Counted from the first letter of the stretch, positions 27,649 to 36,655 are shown. The stretch: DNA of 64,000 nucleotides from Nitrososphaerota archaeon (GCA_021325595.1 JAJPGX010000034.1:1-64000); one strand, 5' to 3'. Notes: generated by a model not told the origin, from the letters alone. Numbers and translations are program-made.

Positions 27649-27732
27649 CCTATCGGTTTCCTTTATATAATTTGGTATTTACCGATATATCGGTAACTAT
27701 CTAAGTATTTAAGGCTAACCGATAGGTTAGCC
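27649..27732. promoter_or_regulatory. triple operator at the AbiE-like promoter
   Basis: Three copies of an ACCGATA-type motif lie upstream of the antitoxin gene: CCTATCGGTT (27649-27658), the perfect palindrome TTACCGATATATCGGTAA (27679-27696) and the perfect inverted repeat GGCTAACCGATAGGTTAGCC (27713-27732). The TATA-like box (27662-27672) lies between the first two, so a bound repressor would block the promoter. Autoregulation by the winged-helix antitoxin is the natural reading. Confidence 0.65.
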
Positions 27733-27767
27733 ACGTCACACAGTGATTGACAATCTCTTGCCATTTC

Positions 27768-28193
27768 TCAATTGCCTGTAACCTGAAGGCTTGTAACAAA
27801 AGTAGAACCATCATTTGCTACAGCATTTACCCTGACTGTGTAGATGCCACCATATGTGGAAGCTGCATTTAGTATTCCTTTTTGTTCCATGATGGTTCCA
27901 GGATTTACTGTGGTTTCATTTTGAGGCAGATTGTATGTCATGCCATTTATGATAACTGCAACGTTTGTTTTTACAAATTGTTTACTTCCGGTATTCTGTA
28001 ATGTAACATCATACCACGTCAGTGTACCTGATTGTATACTTGTAAGTGATGCACTGTTGATAGAATACTGTACATTTGATGAAAGAATGTTGTTAGAGTT
28101 TACCATGAAATTGTATACAAGTACGCCAAGTCCTCCAGCTACAAGTACTAACAAAGAAACTGCATATGCAGAATGAATTGCGCGTCTGTTCAT
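27768..28193 (-). CDS. type IV prepilin-like protein
   Basis: A 141 aa protein. MNRRAIHSAYAVSLLVLVAG is a class III-type signal with an R-A junction before a hydrophobic helix; the remainder is beta-rich with a pattern like archaeal pilin or FlaF/G accessory domains (LTWYDVTLQNTGSKQFVKTN). It is a probable minor pilin of the conjugative pilus. It lies downstream of the VirB4-like gene in the same direction. Confidence 0.75.
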   Translation of the reverse strand: MNRRAIHSAYAVSLLVLVAGGLGVLVYNFMVNSNNILSSNVQYSINSASLTSIQSGTLTWYDVTLQNTGSKQFVKTNVAVIINGMTYNLPQNETTVNPGTIMEQKGILNAASTYGGIYTVRVNAVANDGSTFVTSLQVTGN

Positions 28194-28215
28194 GATGATA
28201 AAACTAGTTGGTGTT

Positions 28216-28485
28216 TTAAAGACTAGGATGTTTTTCCCTTTTTGGTTGTTTTAAAAATACTGGATCATTGCGAACTAGTTTGTTTGTCTTGTCGTAAATA
28301 CAAATGTAATAAAGTATTTGTCCATGGGATTCTGATCTCTGTTTGAGTCGTACAACATGGTTTTGTGTTTCGAACTTTTGTCCTATATCAAGAGCAATGA
28401 TCTTTTTTGCAAGTTCATACTCTGAAATTCCTAGAAGATAAGATATCTCGCAGAAATACTTGTAATACTTGTTCTTAAGCTGCAT
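28216..28485 (-). CDS. small conserved-looking protein after VirB4-like gene
   Basis: An 89 aa protein starting MQLKNKYYKYFCEISYLLG. The start at 28485 overlaps the VirB4-like stop by 11 bases, so translation is probably coupled; a frame opening at 28518 overlaps further and is less likely. Helix-rich N-terminus (SEYELAKKIIALDIG) and a beta C-terminus. No family recognised; by position a small accessory factor of the VirB4-like ATPase. Confidence 0.6.
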   Translation of the reverse strand: MQLKNKYYKYFCEISYLLGISEYELAKKIIALDIGQKFETQNHVVRLKQRSESHGQILYYICIYDKTNKLVRNDPVFLKQPKREKHPSL

Positions 28486-30283
28486 TGTAATTCTGTGGAG
28501 ATGTACCAAACATCTCAAGCTCTTCCTTTGATGGAGTGATGTATGCCCGTAGTCTATAGTCCCGAGTCAGAATCAGAGCTTCACCTGGATTAAATGATAG
28601 TACCATGTCTTTTTCTTGGGGCGAGAGCTGCAATGACCTGACAAGCTCGTCTGATGCAATCTCATTGTTTCTTAAAATAATCTTGGTCTCGGAATTGTCA
28701 AAGAACGCGCGTCCTGCCTCTGTCTTTGTTACGTCTTCGACCCTCTGGGAGATGAACATGAAGATAACATTCTTTTTTCTCCCCATACGTGCAAGCAGGT
28801 CAACAAACTTGGCAGCGCTTGCAAACCTGAATATGAGGTGGCCCTCGTCGATTAGCAGTATCTTTGGAGTATCTACAGGCGCAGAACCTATCTTCTTCCA
28901 GAGTTTGGCAAGTGCCAAAAAGCTGACCTTTGCCACATAGTCCTCGGCATATGTCCCCTTGAGAGATATGATTGTCTGGTCAGATACCCTAGGCTCGCCT
29001 CGAAACAGCGTTGCCATGGGTCCTGTTACTAGGTTCACAAGGTATTTCTTTTCCTCGTCGGAGAGTTTGTCATAAAACTCGTCAAGGTTCCTGACACCAT
29101 CACATTTTGCAAGAAAAGAGTTTACAACAAGTGGCGGAGCTTGGGCAATCTCGCAGAGTACGTTTACAGCATCGCTTGGCTTGTCAAACATCTTGAAGGG
29201 ATCAAATCCAAGCTCCTCCCCTCCTGTGATCCTTATGGGTTCAATTTTTAGATATTTTGCAATCTTTTCGTACTCTCCCTCCGGGTCTACGATAAAAGTA
29301 AGTGCTGTTGGATATTTTTCCATTAGTCTCTTTAAAATCAGCTTTGCAGTAACTGACTTGCCAGCACCAGAGCTTGCAAGAATCAAGATGTTATAATTTG
29401 CACGCATTGAATAATTGTATATGATTGGAGCTCCAGTGTTGTAGTTGATACCGATTGTAATTCCATTTGGTACCTCCAGCATGTCTGAGCTTACAAATGG
29501 ATAAAAAACATCGCATGAGCCAAGCTCGACGTACAGCTTTTTGCCCCAACCTTCTAACATCTTGGCTTGATTTGCTGGCGTATTGTCAAAATGTGAAAGC
29601 GATATGCGGGTGATCTTTACAAATTTTTTTGCTGCATTCTTTAACGATTTGATGTTATTTGCATAAATTATCGCGTTGGCAGTGACCATGAATAGTTTAG
29701 TGTTGTTCTTTTCTAATTCTGATACTGTCTGAAGGCCAATCTGGATTTGATTGACTATTTTTGAATTGGTGCTCTGCGTAGACCTCATCAGGTGAATCTT
29801 TTTTCGCAGTTTGGATACTGCTCTATCCTGTTCTATTGGAGTAAATTCCAAAATAATTTGATCACATGCAGAAAGAAGAGAATAGACCCAAGCAGGAGAG
29901 AGTGAAGACGATGGAGAGTAAAGTGTATAGCATTTGGCCAGTCTATCATCTTGTAAAAGTACGTGTTTCCAGTATTCTTTTTTTACCTCAAACTTGGGTG
30001 GGCTTGGTACAAAAAAATAATCAAATCCCTGGCTCTCAAGGATGCCATCAAGTGGTTCTGTGCTTGACATGAACGTTCGTAGAATCTGAAGATGCCTTAC
30101 TTCGTTTCCCATATCTACACTCAGTGGCTCCTTTGTTATCGTAATCCGCAAAGGTTCCTGAATTGATGATAACAAGTAATAGAAATGGGATAAAACAATT
30201 GCCTGCTTTTGCGCAGGCAGAGTGAAAAAGTTGGTGGGCTTGACCTCATAGGTGTAGATTGTCTTTGCCTTTATTTTTTTCAC
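28475..30283 (-). CDS. VirB4-like conjugation ATPase
   Basis: A 602 aa ATPase of the VirB4/HerA family that powers substrate transfer and pilus biogenesis in type IV secretion. The N-terminal 270 residues form the typical VirB4 N-domain. Walker A ASSGAGKS is at about 303-310 and Walker B LLIDEGH follows, with FISQ as sensor. It is adjacent to the FlaI/VirB11-like gene cluster. Upstream lies a 307 base gene-free region with a long hairpin. Confidence 0.87.
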   Translation of the reverse strand: MKKIKAKTIYTYEVKPTNFFTLPAQKQAIVLSHFYYLLSSIQEPLRITITKEPLSVDMGNEVRHLQILRTFMSSTEPLDGILESQGFDYFFVPSPPKFEVKKEYWKHVLLQDDRLAKCYTLYSPSSSLSPAWVYSLLSACDQIILEFTPIEQDRAVSKLRKKIHLMRSTQSTNSKIVNQIQIGLQTVSELEKNNTKLFMVTANAIIYANNIKSLKNAAKKFVKITRISLSHFDNTPANQAKMLEGWGKKLYVELGSCDVFYPFVSSDMLEVPNGITIGINYNTGAPIIYNYSMRANYNILILASSGAGKSVTAKLILKRLMEKYPTALTFIVDPEGEYEKIAKYLKIEPIRITGGEELGFDPFKMFDKPSDAVNVLCEIAQAPPLVVNSFLAKCDGVRNLDEFYDKLSDEEKKYLVNLVTGPMATLFRGEPRVSDQTIISLKGTYAEDYVAKVSFLALAKLWKKIGSAPVDTPKILLIDEGHLIFRFASAAKFVDLLARMGRKKNVIFMFISQRVEDVTKTEAGRAFFDNSETKIILRNNEIASDELVRSLQLSPQEKDMVLSFNPGEALILTRDYRLRAYITPSKEELEMFGTSPQNYNAA

Positions 30284-30590
30284 ATGTTTTAGAGAATCTT
30301 TACTTTTAAGGAACAGAACATCAATGATGAATAATGAAGGCTGTGTTAAACAAAAATTGTAGTCATGCCTGAAATTCTGCTAAAATGTTAAATACGATAA
30401 ATCGATCTACCGATCAAAGTCAGGGGGTCGCAAGGCGTCAACTCCCCAAGACAAGACGCGATGCCATCAGTTCCATGACCCCTTGACTGATTATTGAATC
30501 ATAAAATCAACTTGCATTTAACAATTTAGATTCTTGTTTACATAATCGTGGATCAAATCTTTTTGGTCGATGTAATTAATCTCAAGAATT
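30284..30590. other. gene-free region between VirB4-like and VirB11-like genes
   Basis: There is no credible gene in these 307 bases. They hold the promoter of the VirB4-like gene, AT-rich flanks and, in the middle, a GC-rich stem-loop (30418-30488) described separately. Confidence 0.6.
30418..30488. repeat. long GC-rich stem-loop
   Basis: AGTCAGGGGGTC (30418-30429) pairs with GACCCCTTGACT (30477-30488) over 12 positions with one G-T wobble or mismatch. Inside, GGCGTC (30434-30439) pairs with GACGC (30455-30459). It lies in an otherwise AT-rich gap. It could be a terminator of the VirB11-like operon, a structured RNA, or a DNA-processing site. It shares the motif CTTGGGG-GTTGA (minus strand) with the hairpin at 36720. 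Confidence 0.6.
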
Positions 30591-32063
30591 TTAGTCAACA
30601 AACGAATAATATTTTTTTAATATTTCAAAAACTTGCGGTATGTCATAGGCTTTTTTCTCAAGACACTGATCTAAAAGTTGGATTCTCTTTTGCATGTCAC
30701 TGACAAGTTCTACTCCAAGCAGTTCTGCAACGTGATTCAGCCTCTTGCTTTTCTTGATCAGTTCTTCTACATCATCTAATCCAAAGCTGTCTGTTCTTCT
30801 GTCATAACTGAAAAGATCCGTACCTGCGATGCCATCTTCGGTCGGATTTATCTCAGTCAGAGATCTTATCCTACGTATTGCCTTGCCGTCAGAACCCTTG
30901 AGTCTTGTGGAATGAGCTGCAAACCAAAGCAGCATCTGTTGCGACGGTTTTATGTTAATTGGTTCTGCAGCAAGTCTTGTCAGTGCAGATTTTATGTCAG
31001 AGCCATGTATTGAGCTTAAACCTCCATGGCCGGTAGCAGCACTCTGAAACATCTCGTTTGCTTCTTCGCCCCTTACCTCACCTACTATTACAAAGTCCGG
31101 CCTCATCCTAAGTGATGCCTTGATTAGTTCCATGATGCCAATATCGTTATCAGATCTGATGAGCGGGCTCGTCCTGGTCTTCAGTGAGACAACGCGTTTG
31201 TGAGGTATTTGTAGTTCTGGTGTCTCTTCTATGGTAAGTATTCGCCATCGCGGGTTTGCCATGGTCATAAGCGAGTTAATCAGGGTTGTCTTGCCAGAGC
31301 CTGTCTCGCCTACGATGAGGCCAAAAGCCTTGGCGTCAATTAACACCCAGATGTAGGCAGCCATGATCTTGCTAATAGTTCCAAACTGCAAGAGATGCGT
31401 AATCGTATAGGGTTTTGATGGAAACTTGCGTATTGTTACCGTAGGGCCGTTAAGCGAGACCTCGTTGCTAAAAGTGACAGTTATTCTATGCTTTGCCTTT
31501 GTGGTACCGTCCATAATCGGCTTTGATATGTTGACAGATTTTCCAGTCTTTTGCATAAGCCTTGACACGTACGAGTTCATCTCGTCAGATTTTCCTATGA
31601 CGATATTGGTATCAAGTATGTGTGCTTCTGAGTGCCTGCGATGAATTACTCCAACATTTCTATCAAATCTTTCAGCAAGAACTTCTTCGACATCATCATC
31701 ATGTATCAGAACATCAAAGATGCCGTAGCCAATGACTTCCCGTATGATATAATACCTTAGTCGGTCAAAAAATTTGGAGACCTTTTCTACCTGTCCTGTA
31801 TCTTGCGCCTCTTTCCAAATGTGAGTTTCAAGATGATGGATCTTCTCTTCGTCTGTTTCCAGTTTGTCAATAAACGGAAGTGAGTTCATCAAGTGTTCAG
31901 TAATGGTACCATAGAACTCATACTCTTCCTGTGAAAGTGGTGGTTCTTTTATCAGATACTGACCTGTGGAGGTGATGTAGACCTTGGCCTCTCCTATATC
32001 ATAATGGTCAATGACTTGGACCTGGCCAATATCTGCATCAAGAGCGGTGAACTTGAAGACCAC
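30591..32063 (-). CDS. FlaI/VirB11-like secretion ATPase
   Basis: A 490 aa ATPase of the GspE/PilT/FlaI/VirB11 superfamily that drives pilus assembly. Walker A GETGSGKTT is at 252-260; the Asp box region (TIEETPELQI), Walker B-type segment (PDFVIVGEVRGEEA) and His box (GHGGLSSIHG) are all present. The N-terminal 200 residues match the FlaI-type N-domain. It works with the TadC-like protein at 34115. It leads the minus-strand run downstream of the VirB3/VirB2-like genes. Confidence 0.9.
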   Translation of the reverse strand: MVFKFTALDADIGQVQVIDHYDIGEAKVYITSTGQYLIKEPPLSQEEYEFYGTITEHLMNSLPFIDKLETDEEKIHHLETHIWKEAQDTGQVEKVSKFFDRLRYYIIREVIGYGIFDVLIHDDDVEEVLAERFDRNVGVIHRRHSEAHILDTNIVIGKSDEMNSYVSRLMQKTGKSVNISKPIMDGTTKAKHRITVTFSNEVSLNGPTVTIRKFPSKPYTITHLLQFGTISKIMAAYIWVLIDAKAFGLIVGETGSGKTTLINSLMTMANPRWRILTIEETPELQIPHKRVVSLKTRTSPLIRSDNDIGIMELIKASLRMRPDFVIVGEVRGEEANEMFQSAATGHGGLSSIHGSDIKSALTRLAAEPINIKPSQQMLLWFAAHSTRLKGSDGKAIRRIRSLTEINPTEDGIAGTDLFSYDRRTDSFGLDDVEELIKKSKRLNHVAELLGVELVSDMQKRIQLLDQCLEKKAYDIPQVFEILKKYYSFVD

Positions 32064-32114
32064 TAGTTTAGAGAATGAATTCTATTAAAAGAGATGCCAA
32101 GCTGGGTTCTGGGA

Positions 32115-32170
32115 ATGGGGGGATGCCAAGATAACTGTAAAATTTTACAGTTATCTTGACGCCCCCCCAT
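32115..32170. repeat. 56 base near-perfect hairpin
   Basis: A perfect 30 base palindrome occupies 32128-32157 (arms AAGATAACTGTAAAA and its complement). It is flanked by ATGGGGGG (32115-32122) and CCCCCCAT (32163-32170), which also pair, with a short internal loop between. It lies in the 113 base gap between the VirB11-like start and the next upstream gene. Candidate transcription terminator, attenuator, or DNA-processing (origin-of-transfer-like) site. Confidence 0.7.
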
Positions 32171-32176
32171 AGTTAG

Positions 32177-32563
32177 TCATCTCATTCTTGATGACGTGTC
32201 AGTGTCATGCGATGACTCTATCATCTTACTAGTAAGAAATCGCTTGTTAGATTGCCATGCCATAATATGTGCAAGGCCAAAAACTGATGAAATGATACTC
32301 ATGAATACCATATCGAATTGAAACTTGAGAATGTAGCTTGATGAAATAATCAATCCAATCTCAGCCAATGCCTGCAAGGCGATTGATCTTCTTGTACCAA
32401 ATCTTCTGACAAGGAACCTAAACAGAAAGTTTGTCTCGTATTTTATAAAATCATTACATGATATGGTAATTTTCACATCTAGGATAAAGGAGAATGCCCA
32501 AAATGAGAAAAATGAGAGTTGGATCCACCATGGCAGTTGCAGGCCAGTTAGCACAAGCACCAT
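32177..32563 (-). CDS. small multi-span membrane protein
   Basis: A 128 aa protein with three to four hydrophobic segments (near 10-28, 65-85 and 88-105). Located directly downstream of the VirB2-like gene within the secretion cluster. No family recognised; by position a membrane component of the transfer channel. Confidence 0.6.
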   Translation of the reverse strand: MVLVLTGLQLPWWIQLSFFSFWAFSFILDVKITISCNDFIKYETNFLFRFLVRRFGTRRSIALQALAEIGLIISSSYILKFQFDMVFMSIISSVFGLAHIMAWQSNKRFLTSKMIESSHDTDTSSRMR

Positions 32564-32586
32564 TGGAGAAAGAGATAGTGGTGTCC

Positions 32587-32883
32587 CTAGCTTTTTTTTA
32601 GTTCCAGCTTGATTGCGCCTGATACAATTACTCCAAGTGCAACTACTGTTCCTATGAATTGACCTGCTCCAACTACCCTGTGCAATAGATCTGATGGAAT
32701 AAGTTGTGCTGTGCTGGTAGAGTTACCAGTGTTTATCTGACCGGATAGTATATCGCAGTTGCAGATGAAATTGGCTGCAGTTGGTGCAACCAGTACCAAG
32801 AGCAAGCCTGCAACACCGGCTACAATCATTTTGGTGTATTTGCTTCCAAGGCTTACTTCTTCTCCAGACAAGTGGTCGAACAT
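32587..32883 (-). CDS. VirB2-like two-helix membrane protein (candidate pilin)
   Basis: A 98 aa protein with two membrane helices (MIVAGVAGLLLVLVAPTAAN and FIGTVVALGVIVSGAI) joined by a polar loop of about 30 residues with CNC. The topology and size match VirB2/TrbC/CedA1-type conjugative pilins, which lack a class III signal. It lies 22 bases after the PrgI-like gene and 23 before the next membrane-protein gene. The assignment rests on topology and context, not on a motif. Confidence 0.55.
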   Translation of the reverse strand: MFDHLSGEEVSLGSKYTKMIVAGVAGLLLVLVAPTAANFICNCDILSGQINTGNSTSTAQLIPSDLLHRVVGAGQFIGTVVALGVIVSGAIKLELKKS

Positions 32884-32905
32884 GTCACATAAAATAATAA
32901 ATTAT

Positions 32906-33571
32906 TTAAGCGAAATTTTCCTGCGGAGTTCTTACGTCGATTACCTCAGAGAATACAGGCTCTTTCTGTTCGTCAACATATACTGTGATCTTCTTTTGTC
33001 CTGATACCTTTGGTACGATTATTGTTTCAAGTTCGCCGTTGATGTCAGTTGTCAGAGAGTCCGTGTAGAGATCGTCCAGATAAACTTTGGACTTTTTGTT
33101 TGCAAGTGCTTGACCTGTTGTCCCGACTAGTTTGATCTTGAACCTAAACGGTTTTGAAAGGTCTGATGATATGATGGTCCTTATCTTATTTTCCAGAGTC
33201 TCTGTAATGAATGGGTCTGAGAGGCCAAGTTTTTTGCTTGATGTTACAAGCCGCTTGCTCTTTGGTTTTTTTATTTTAGGTTCTGTTTTTTGTATGCTGC
33301 GTCTGCCAACAAGAAATAGAATGACTGATGCAATCATCTCTTCTGAAGAGCCCACCTTTGGTTTTACAAATGTAAGAAATGCCCCAAAACAGATTGGAAT
33401 TGCAGAGACCAGACCATGTGTGCCTGAAAATAGAGCATAGGATATCATTCCTGATATACCAAGAATGAAAAATTGTTTCATCGATATCCTGCCAAATACC
33501 GGAAAAGAAAGAACAGGCTCGTTTAACGCACTGACGTCTTCAAACCACAGCATCTCGGTCTTTCTTAACAT
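32906..33571 (-). CDS. PrgI/VirB3-like membrane protein with Ig-like tail
   Basis: A 221 aa protein. Residues 20-95 have the PrgI-family pattern: a short beta segment ending VFGRISMKQFFILGISGMIS, then two membrane helices. PrgI is the VirB3 equivalent in many type IV secretion systems. The last 90 residues form a beta domain (VGTTGQALANKKSKVYLDD, with DING) like an Ig/carboxypeptidase-regulatory fold, not part of standard PrgI. Next to VirB2-like and VirB11-like genes. Confidence 0.65.
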   Translation of the reverse strand: MLRKTEMLWFEDVSALNEPVLSFPVFGRISMKQFFILGISGMISYALFSGTHGLVSAIPICFGAFLTFVKPKVGSSEEMIASVILFLVGRRSIQKTEPKIKKPKSKRLVTSSKKLGLSDPFITETLENKIRTIISSDLSKPFRFKIKLVGTTGQALANKKSKVYLDDLYTDSLTTDINGELETIIVPKVSGQKKITVYVDEQKEPVFSEVIDVRTPQENFA

Positions 33572-33608
33572 TGTACCTCAACAAAAAATAAGATAAAAGG
33601 AACTTTTT

Positions 33609-34043
33609 CTATGGAGCGAACAGAGTTCCTATCTTTGATGTAATGGAGCCATCATCTGCAGTAGCTTTGACTATAACAGGTATCTGCGTACCTGAGGCCG
33701 GATTTGCCGGATTTGGCACCACTATACCTGAGTAACTTGCTGTCTGTCCGGGCTTGATAGATGGTGGACTGAGGTTGTAAGGCACAGAAGCTGCGATTTG
33801 AACAGTCACATTGTTTAGTACCTTGCTGCCATCGTTTTTGACGTCTACTGAGGCATAGTACGTCCCGTCAAATGTCTTTGTAAATTCGCTGTGCGCAATT
33901 TCAAGTGATGCGCTTTGGGTCAGAGAGTGTACTCCGCCGTTGACAGCAAATGCCACGACTGCAACAATTGCTATTACGACTCCTATAATCAACGCTATCT
34001 CCATTGACTGCGACATGGCCTTCCTTGATCGAGGTTGGTACAT
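33609..34043 (-). CDS. archaeal type IV prepilin
   Basis: A 144 aa prepilin starting MYQPRSRKAMSQSMEIALIIG. The SRKA-M junction followed by a long hydrophobic helix is a canonical archaeal class III signal. The body is one beta domain with an NxG-rich pattern like FlaF/FlaG-type accessory pilins. A frame opening at 34106 would add 21 unlikely residues before the signal. It is divergent from the TadC-like gene at 34115. Confidence 0.8.
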   Translation of the reverse strand: MYQPRSRKAMSQSMEIALIIGVVIAIVAVVAFAVNGGVHSLTQSASLEIAHSEFTKTFDGTYYASVDVKNDGSKVLNNVTVQIAASVPYNLSPPSIKPGQTASYSGIVVPNPANPASGTQIPVIVKATADDGSITSKIGTLFAP

Positions 34044-34114
34044 CACACCAAAACGCTGATTTGTTTTTAAGGTCACAGTCAAGTTGCCTTTTTTAGTATC
34101 GTACATTTTACCAC

Positions 34115-35992
34115 GTGAACTTCAATGGCATCATTTTTGGTTTGATAGTATCATTTTGGATCTCGCTTGCTCTAAATAATTTTGCAGTCTTTACAATTTC
34201 TTCCGTCTCTTTGGTACTAGTACTGGCACTTCAAAAGCCTGCAAAATTTGATTTTAGAAAAATGCTTGACAGGGTCAGAAAGATACGCCTGCAAAAGCTG
34301 GCAGCACTTGATGTAAAAAGACCAACTCTGAAGATATTTCCCATATCAGACGGGCTGCCAGTGGTGTTATCAAAACCAATACTTGATACTAGAATATTTC
34401 AGAGACTGCAAACAATTCTTGAAGGTACCATTGAAGGAAAAATAAGGATGGCAGGAAGGCCAGCCAATCCTCTTAACATGGTAAAAAAGAGCATCTCCCT
34501 TTCCTTGCTATTTGTATTTATTACATTACCAATTGCAATCATACTTGGAATATTTGTAAATCCTATCTTTTTTGCCCTGGCAACAGGTCCGATTGGAATT
34601 TCTTTCTATCCTGGTATCGCACTGAAGCTTGCCAAATCAAAAAGAGAGACAGAGATCAATCACGAGCTTGCATACTTTGTTAGATACGCTGGAATAATGC
34701 AGAGTGTAGAAAAGTCACTCTACGATTCACTAATTGGTGTAATAGGATACAGCCTCTTTGATGTCATCGAGACTGACGGCAAGATGGTGTATCGAAATGT
34801 CACCATGTTTGCAATGGACATATTTGAGGCGCTAAACGAGATTGCCTTGAATCACCCAAACCGTGCATTTCGGTCGTTTCTCCTCAGTTACGTCGCAACG
34901 GCACAGACAGGAGGAGATCTTACAAATTTGGTTGAGGGTGAGGCTGACTCTTTTTTTGAGTCTCTAAAATCAAGCATCAAAAGATACGTAGAGACTTCAT
35001 CAACTTTTGGCGAGATTTTACTTATCATACTGCTCATCATGCCGACATTTCTGATAGCTACATCATTTCTGCTTCCTGGCAGCTCCGTGATCTTGCTGGT
35101 ACTGATAGGAGTGGTAGGAATTCCAATGATAAGCCTTGGTCTTGTAATAATGATAGACACATCGCAGCCGCGCAATCAAAACAAGGTTACAGTGAGCAGG
35201 CTGGCTTTTCTTGTTGGAATAATTATCGGAATCATTGGTATCATATCACAGCAGCACCCATGGTTTATCATAACATCAGGTGTGTTAGGCTTTGCACTGA
35301 CTAATTCATTTTATACCATACCACAGTTCACGCAAATAAAAAATTTGGAAAATGCCATGCCAGAGTTTCTCAGGGATGTCACAGAGTACAGAAAGATTGG
35401 ATATGATATGACAATATCGTTGTTTCAACTTTTTGGAAAGCGAAGATACAATGATACCTTTGACAAGTTATTTGGTACAATATTTTCCAAGTTAAAGTCA
35501 GGGCAGACTCTGTCTTCTATAACACTTGGAGAAAACCGTTCCTGGATGACAAGATTGATAATTTTCATTTTAGGAAAACTTGCAGATACTGGAGGCGGGA
35601 CTACATTGACACTAGAACATCTAACAAGATTTGTATCAGATGTCATCATCACAAAAAGAGAGACGGTATCTGCTCTTAGAATGCAGATGTTTCTTGTATA
35701 CATTGGTCCTGTTCTGATGGTCTGGGTTGCCAAGGTTTCAACATCGCTTCTAACCAAGATGGGCTCGAACCTAGCATTTTTTACAACTTCGGGAATAGGA
35801 AACACATTTTCCATAACGCCTGACTTTACAGACGCTATAAACATTGTAATGGCCATCTCATCTATTGCGATGGGATTTGTCTTCACCAAAATCAGCATGT
35901 TCACGCTAAAGGATACAAGAAATGTCGCAATTACATCAGCAATAGTACTTGCTGCAATTTTCCTCTATCCGTATCTTCCTTCAATTTTTTAG
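34115..35992 (+). CDS. TadC/FlaJ-like pilus assembly membrane platform
   Basis: A 625 aa polytopic membrane protein with two T2SF/TadC-type domains: the first around 190-300 (NHELAYFVRYAGIMQSVEKS, SFLLSYVATAQTGGDL) and the second around 415-520 (FLRDVTEYRKIGYDM, ILGKLADTGGG). They are separated and flanked by clusters of membrane helices. It is the inner-membrane platform of archaeal type IV pili and partner of the FlaI-like ATPase at 30591. A prepilin peptidase gene follows 39 bases downstream. Confidence 0.88.
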   Translation: MNFNGIIFGLIVSFWISLALNNFAVFTISSVSLVLVLALQKPAKFDFRKMLDRVRKIRLQKLAALDVKRPTLKIFPISDGLPVVLSKPILDTRIFQRLQTILEGTIEGKIRMAGRPANPLNMVKKSISLSLLFVFITLPIAIILGIFVNPIFFALATGPIGISFYPGIALKLAKSKRETEINHELAYFVRYAGIMQSVEKSLYDSLIGVIGYSLFDVIETDGKMVYRNVTMFAMDIFEALNEIALNHPNRAFRSFLLSYVATAQTGGDLTNLVEGEADSFFESLKSSIKRYVETSSTFGEILLIILLIMPTFLIATSFLLPGSSVILLVLIGVVGIPMISLGLVIMIDTSQPRNQNKVTVSRLAFLVGIIIGIIGIISQQHPWFIITSGVLGFALTNSFYTIPQFTQIKNLENAMPEFLRDVTEYRKIGYDMTISLFQLFGKRRYNDTFDKLFGTIFSKLKSGQTLSSITLGENRSWMTRLIIFILGKLADTGGGTTLTLEHLTRFVSDVIITKRETVSALRMQMFLVYIGPVLMVWVAKVSTSLLTKMGSNLAFFTTSGIGNTFSITPDFTDAINIVMAISSIAMGFVFTKISMFTLKDTRNVAITSAIVLAAIFLYPYLPSIF

Positions 35993-36031
35993 AGCGATTT
36001 CAGGTTTTAAAACGGTACAATATTTGCATAC

Positions 36032-36655
36032 GTGTATGATATAGAATCGCTAAGGCAGATAGTTGCTCTTTCCATGCTATCAGTCGCATCATATTTTGAC
36101 ATAAAGAAACGCGAGGTCAATGATATCGTTTGGATAATCTTTGGCGGAACAGGCTCCATGTTGTATCTTTTTGAGCCAATTGGTTTCATTACCGTTTTGT
36201 ATCTTGGAATTGGTATTGTAATTGGTATTGTGTGGATTCTTACCAGGGCGTTTGGTCAGGCCGATGGGCTTGCTCTGATTGCACTTGCCATAACATTACC
36301 TGCCCATGAAAAATTACCTGTTGGCTTAATTGTGTCAATAGCTACGCCATTTCTTGCAGCACTTTACAGTCTGTGCTCGAACATGTCATACAACACATCT
36401 GACCTGTTACACGGAAGACTGTTTTTGGGAGTTTGCGAAAAATTACACAGAAAGGCATTTGCATTTCTTGTACTACACAGAAAAAGAATACATGAAAGGT
36501 TTGTGTTTCCAGCACAGAACGCAGACAAATTCGTATTTCATTTCAGACCAAAAATAGATCTAGAGTTTTCAAATGATTTTCATGGATATGTAACATCAGC
36601 ACTACCACTGATTCCATTCATGCTAGTTTCAGTGATCCTGATACTTTTACTCTGA
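36032..36655 (+). CDS. prepilin peptidase, A24 family (PibD/TadV-like)
   Basis: A 207 aa membrane aspartic protease that removes class III signals from prepilins. The two catalytic Asp are visible: D23 in SYFDIKKREVND and D78 in the FGQAD version of the GxGD motif. Membrane helices fill the N-terminal 120 residues; a soluble stretch and one C-terminal helix follow. GTG start 39 bases after the TadC-like gene. It would process the prepilins at 25716, 27768 and 33609. Confidence 0.88.
   Translation: MYDIESLRQIVALSMLSVASYFDIKKREVNDIVWIIFGGTGSMLYLFEPIGFITVLYLGIGIVIGIVWILTRAFGQADGLALIALAITLPAHEKLPVGLIVSIATPFLAALYSLCSNMSYNTSDLLHGRLFLGVCEKLHRKAFAFLVLHRKRIHERFVFPAQNADKFVFHFRPKIDLEFSNDFHGYVTSALPLIPFMLVSVILILLL

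Noticed and set aside
28475-30283. Reading the VirB4-like protein as a HerA DNA-repair ATPase
   Set aside because: Its long N-domain and pilus/secretion neighbours fit VirB4; no NurA-type nuclease is adjacent.
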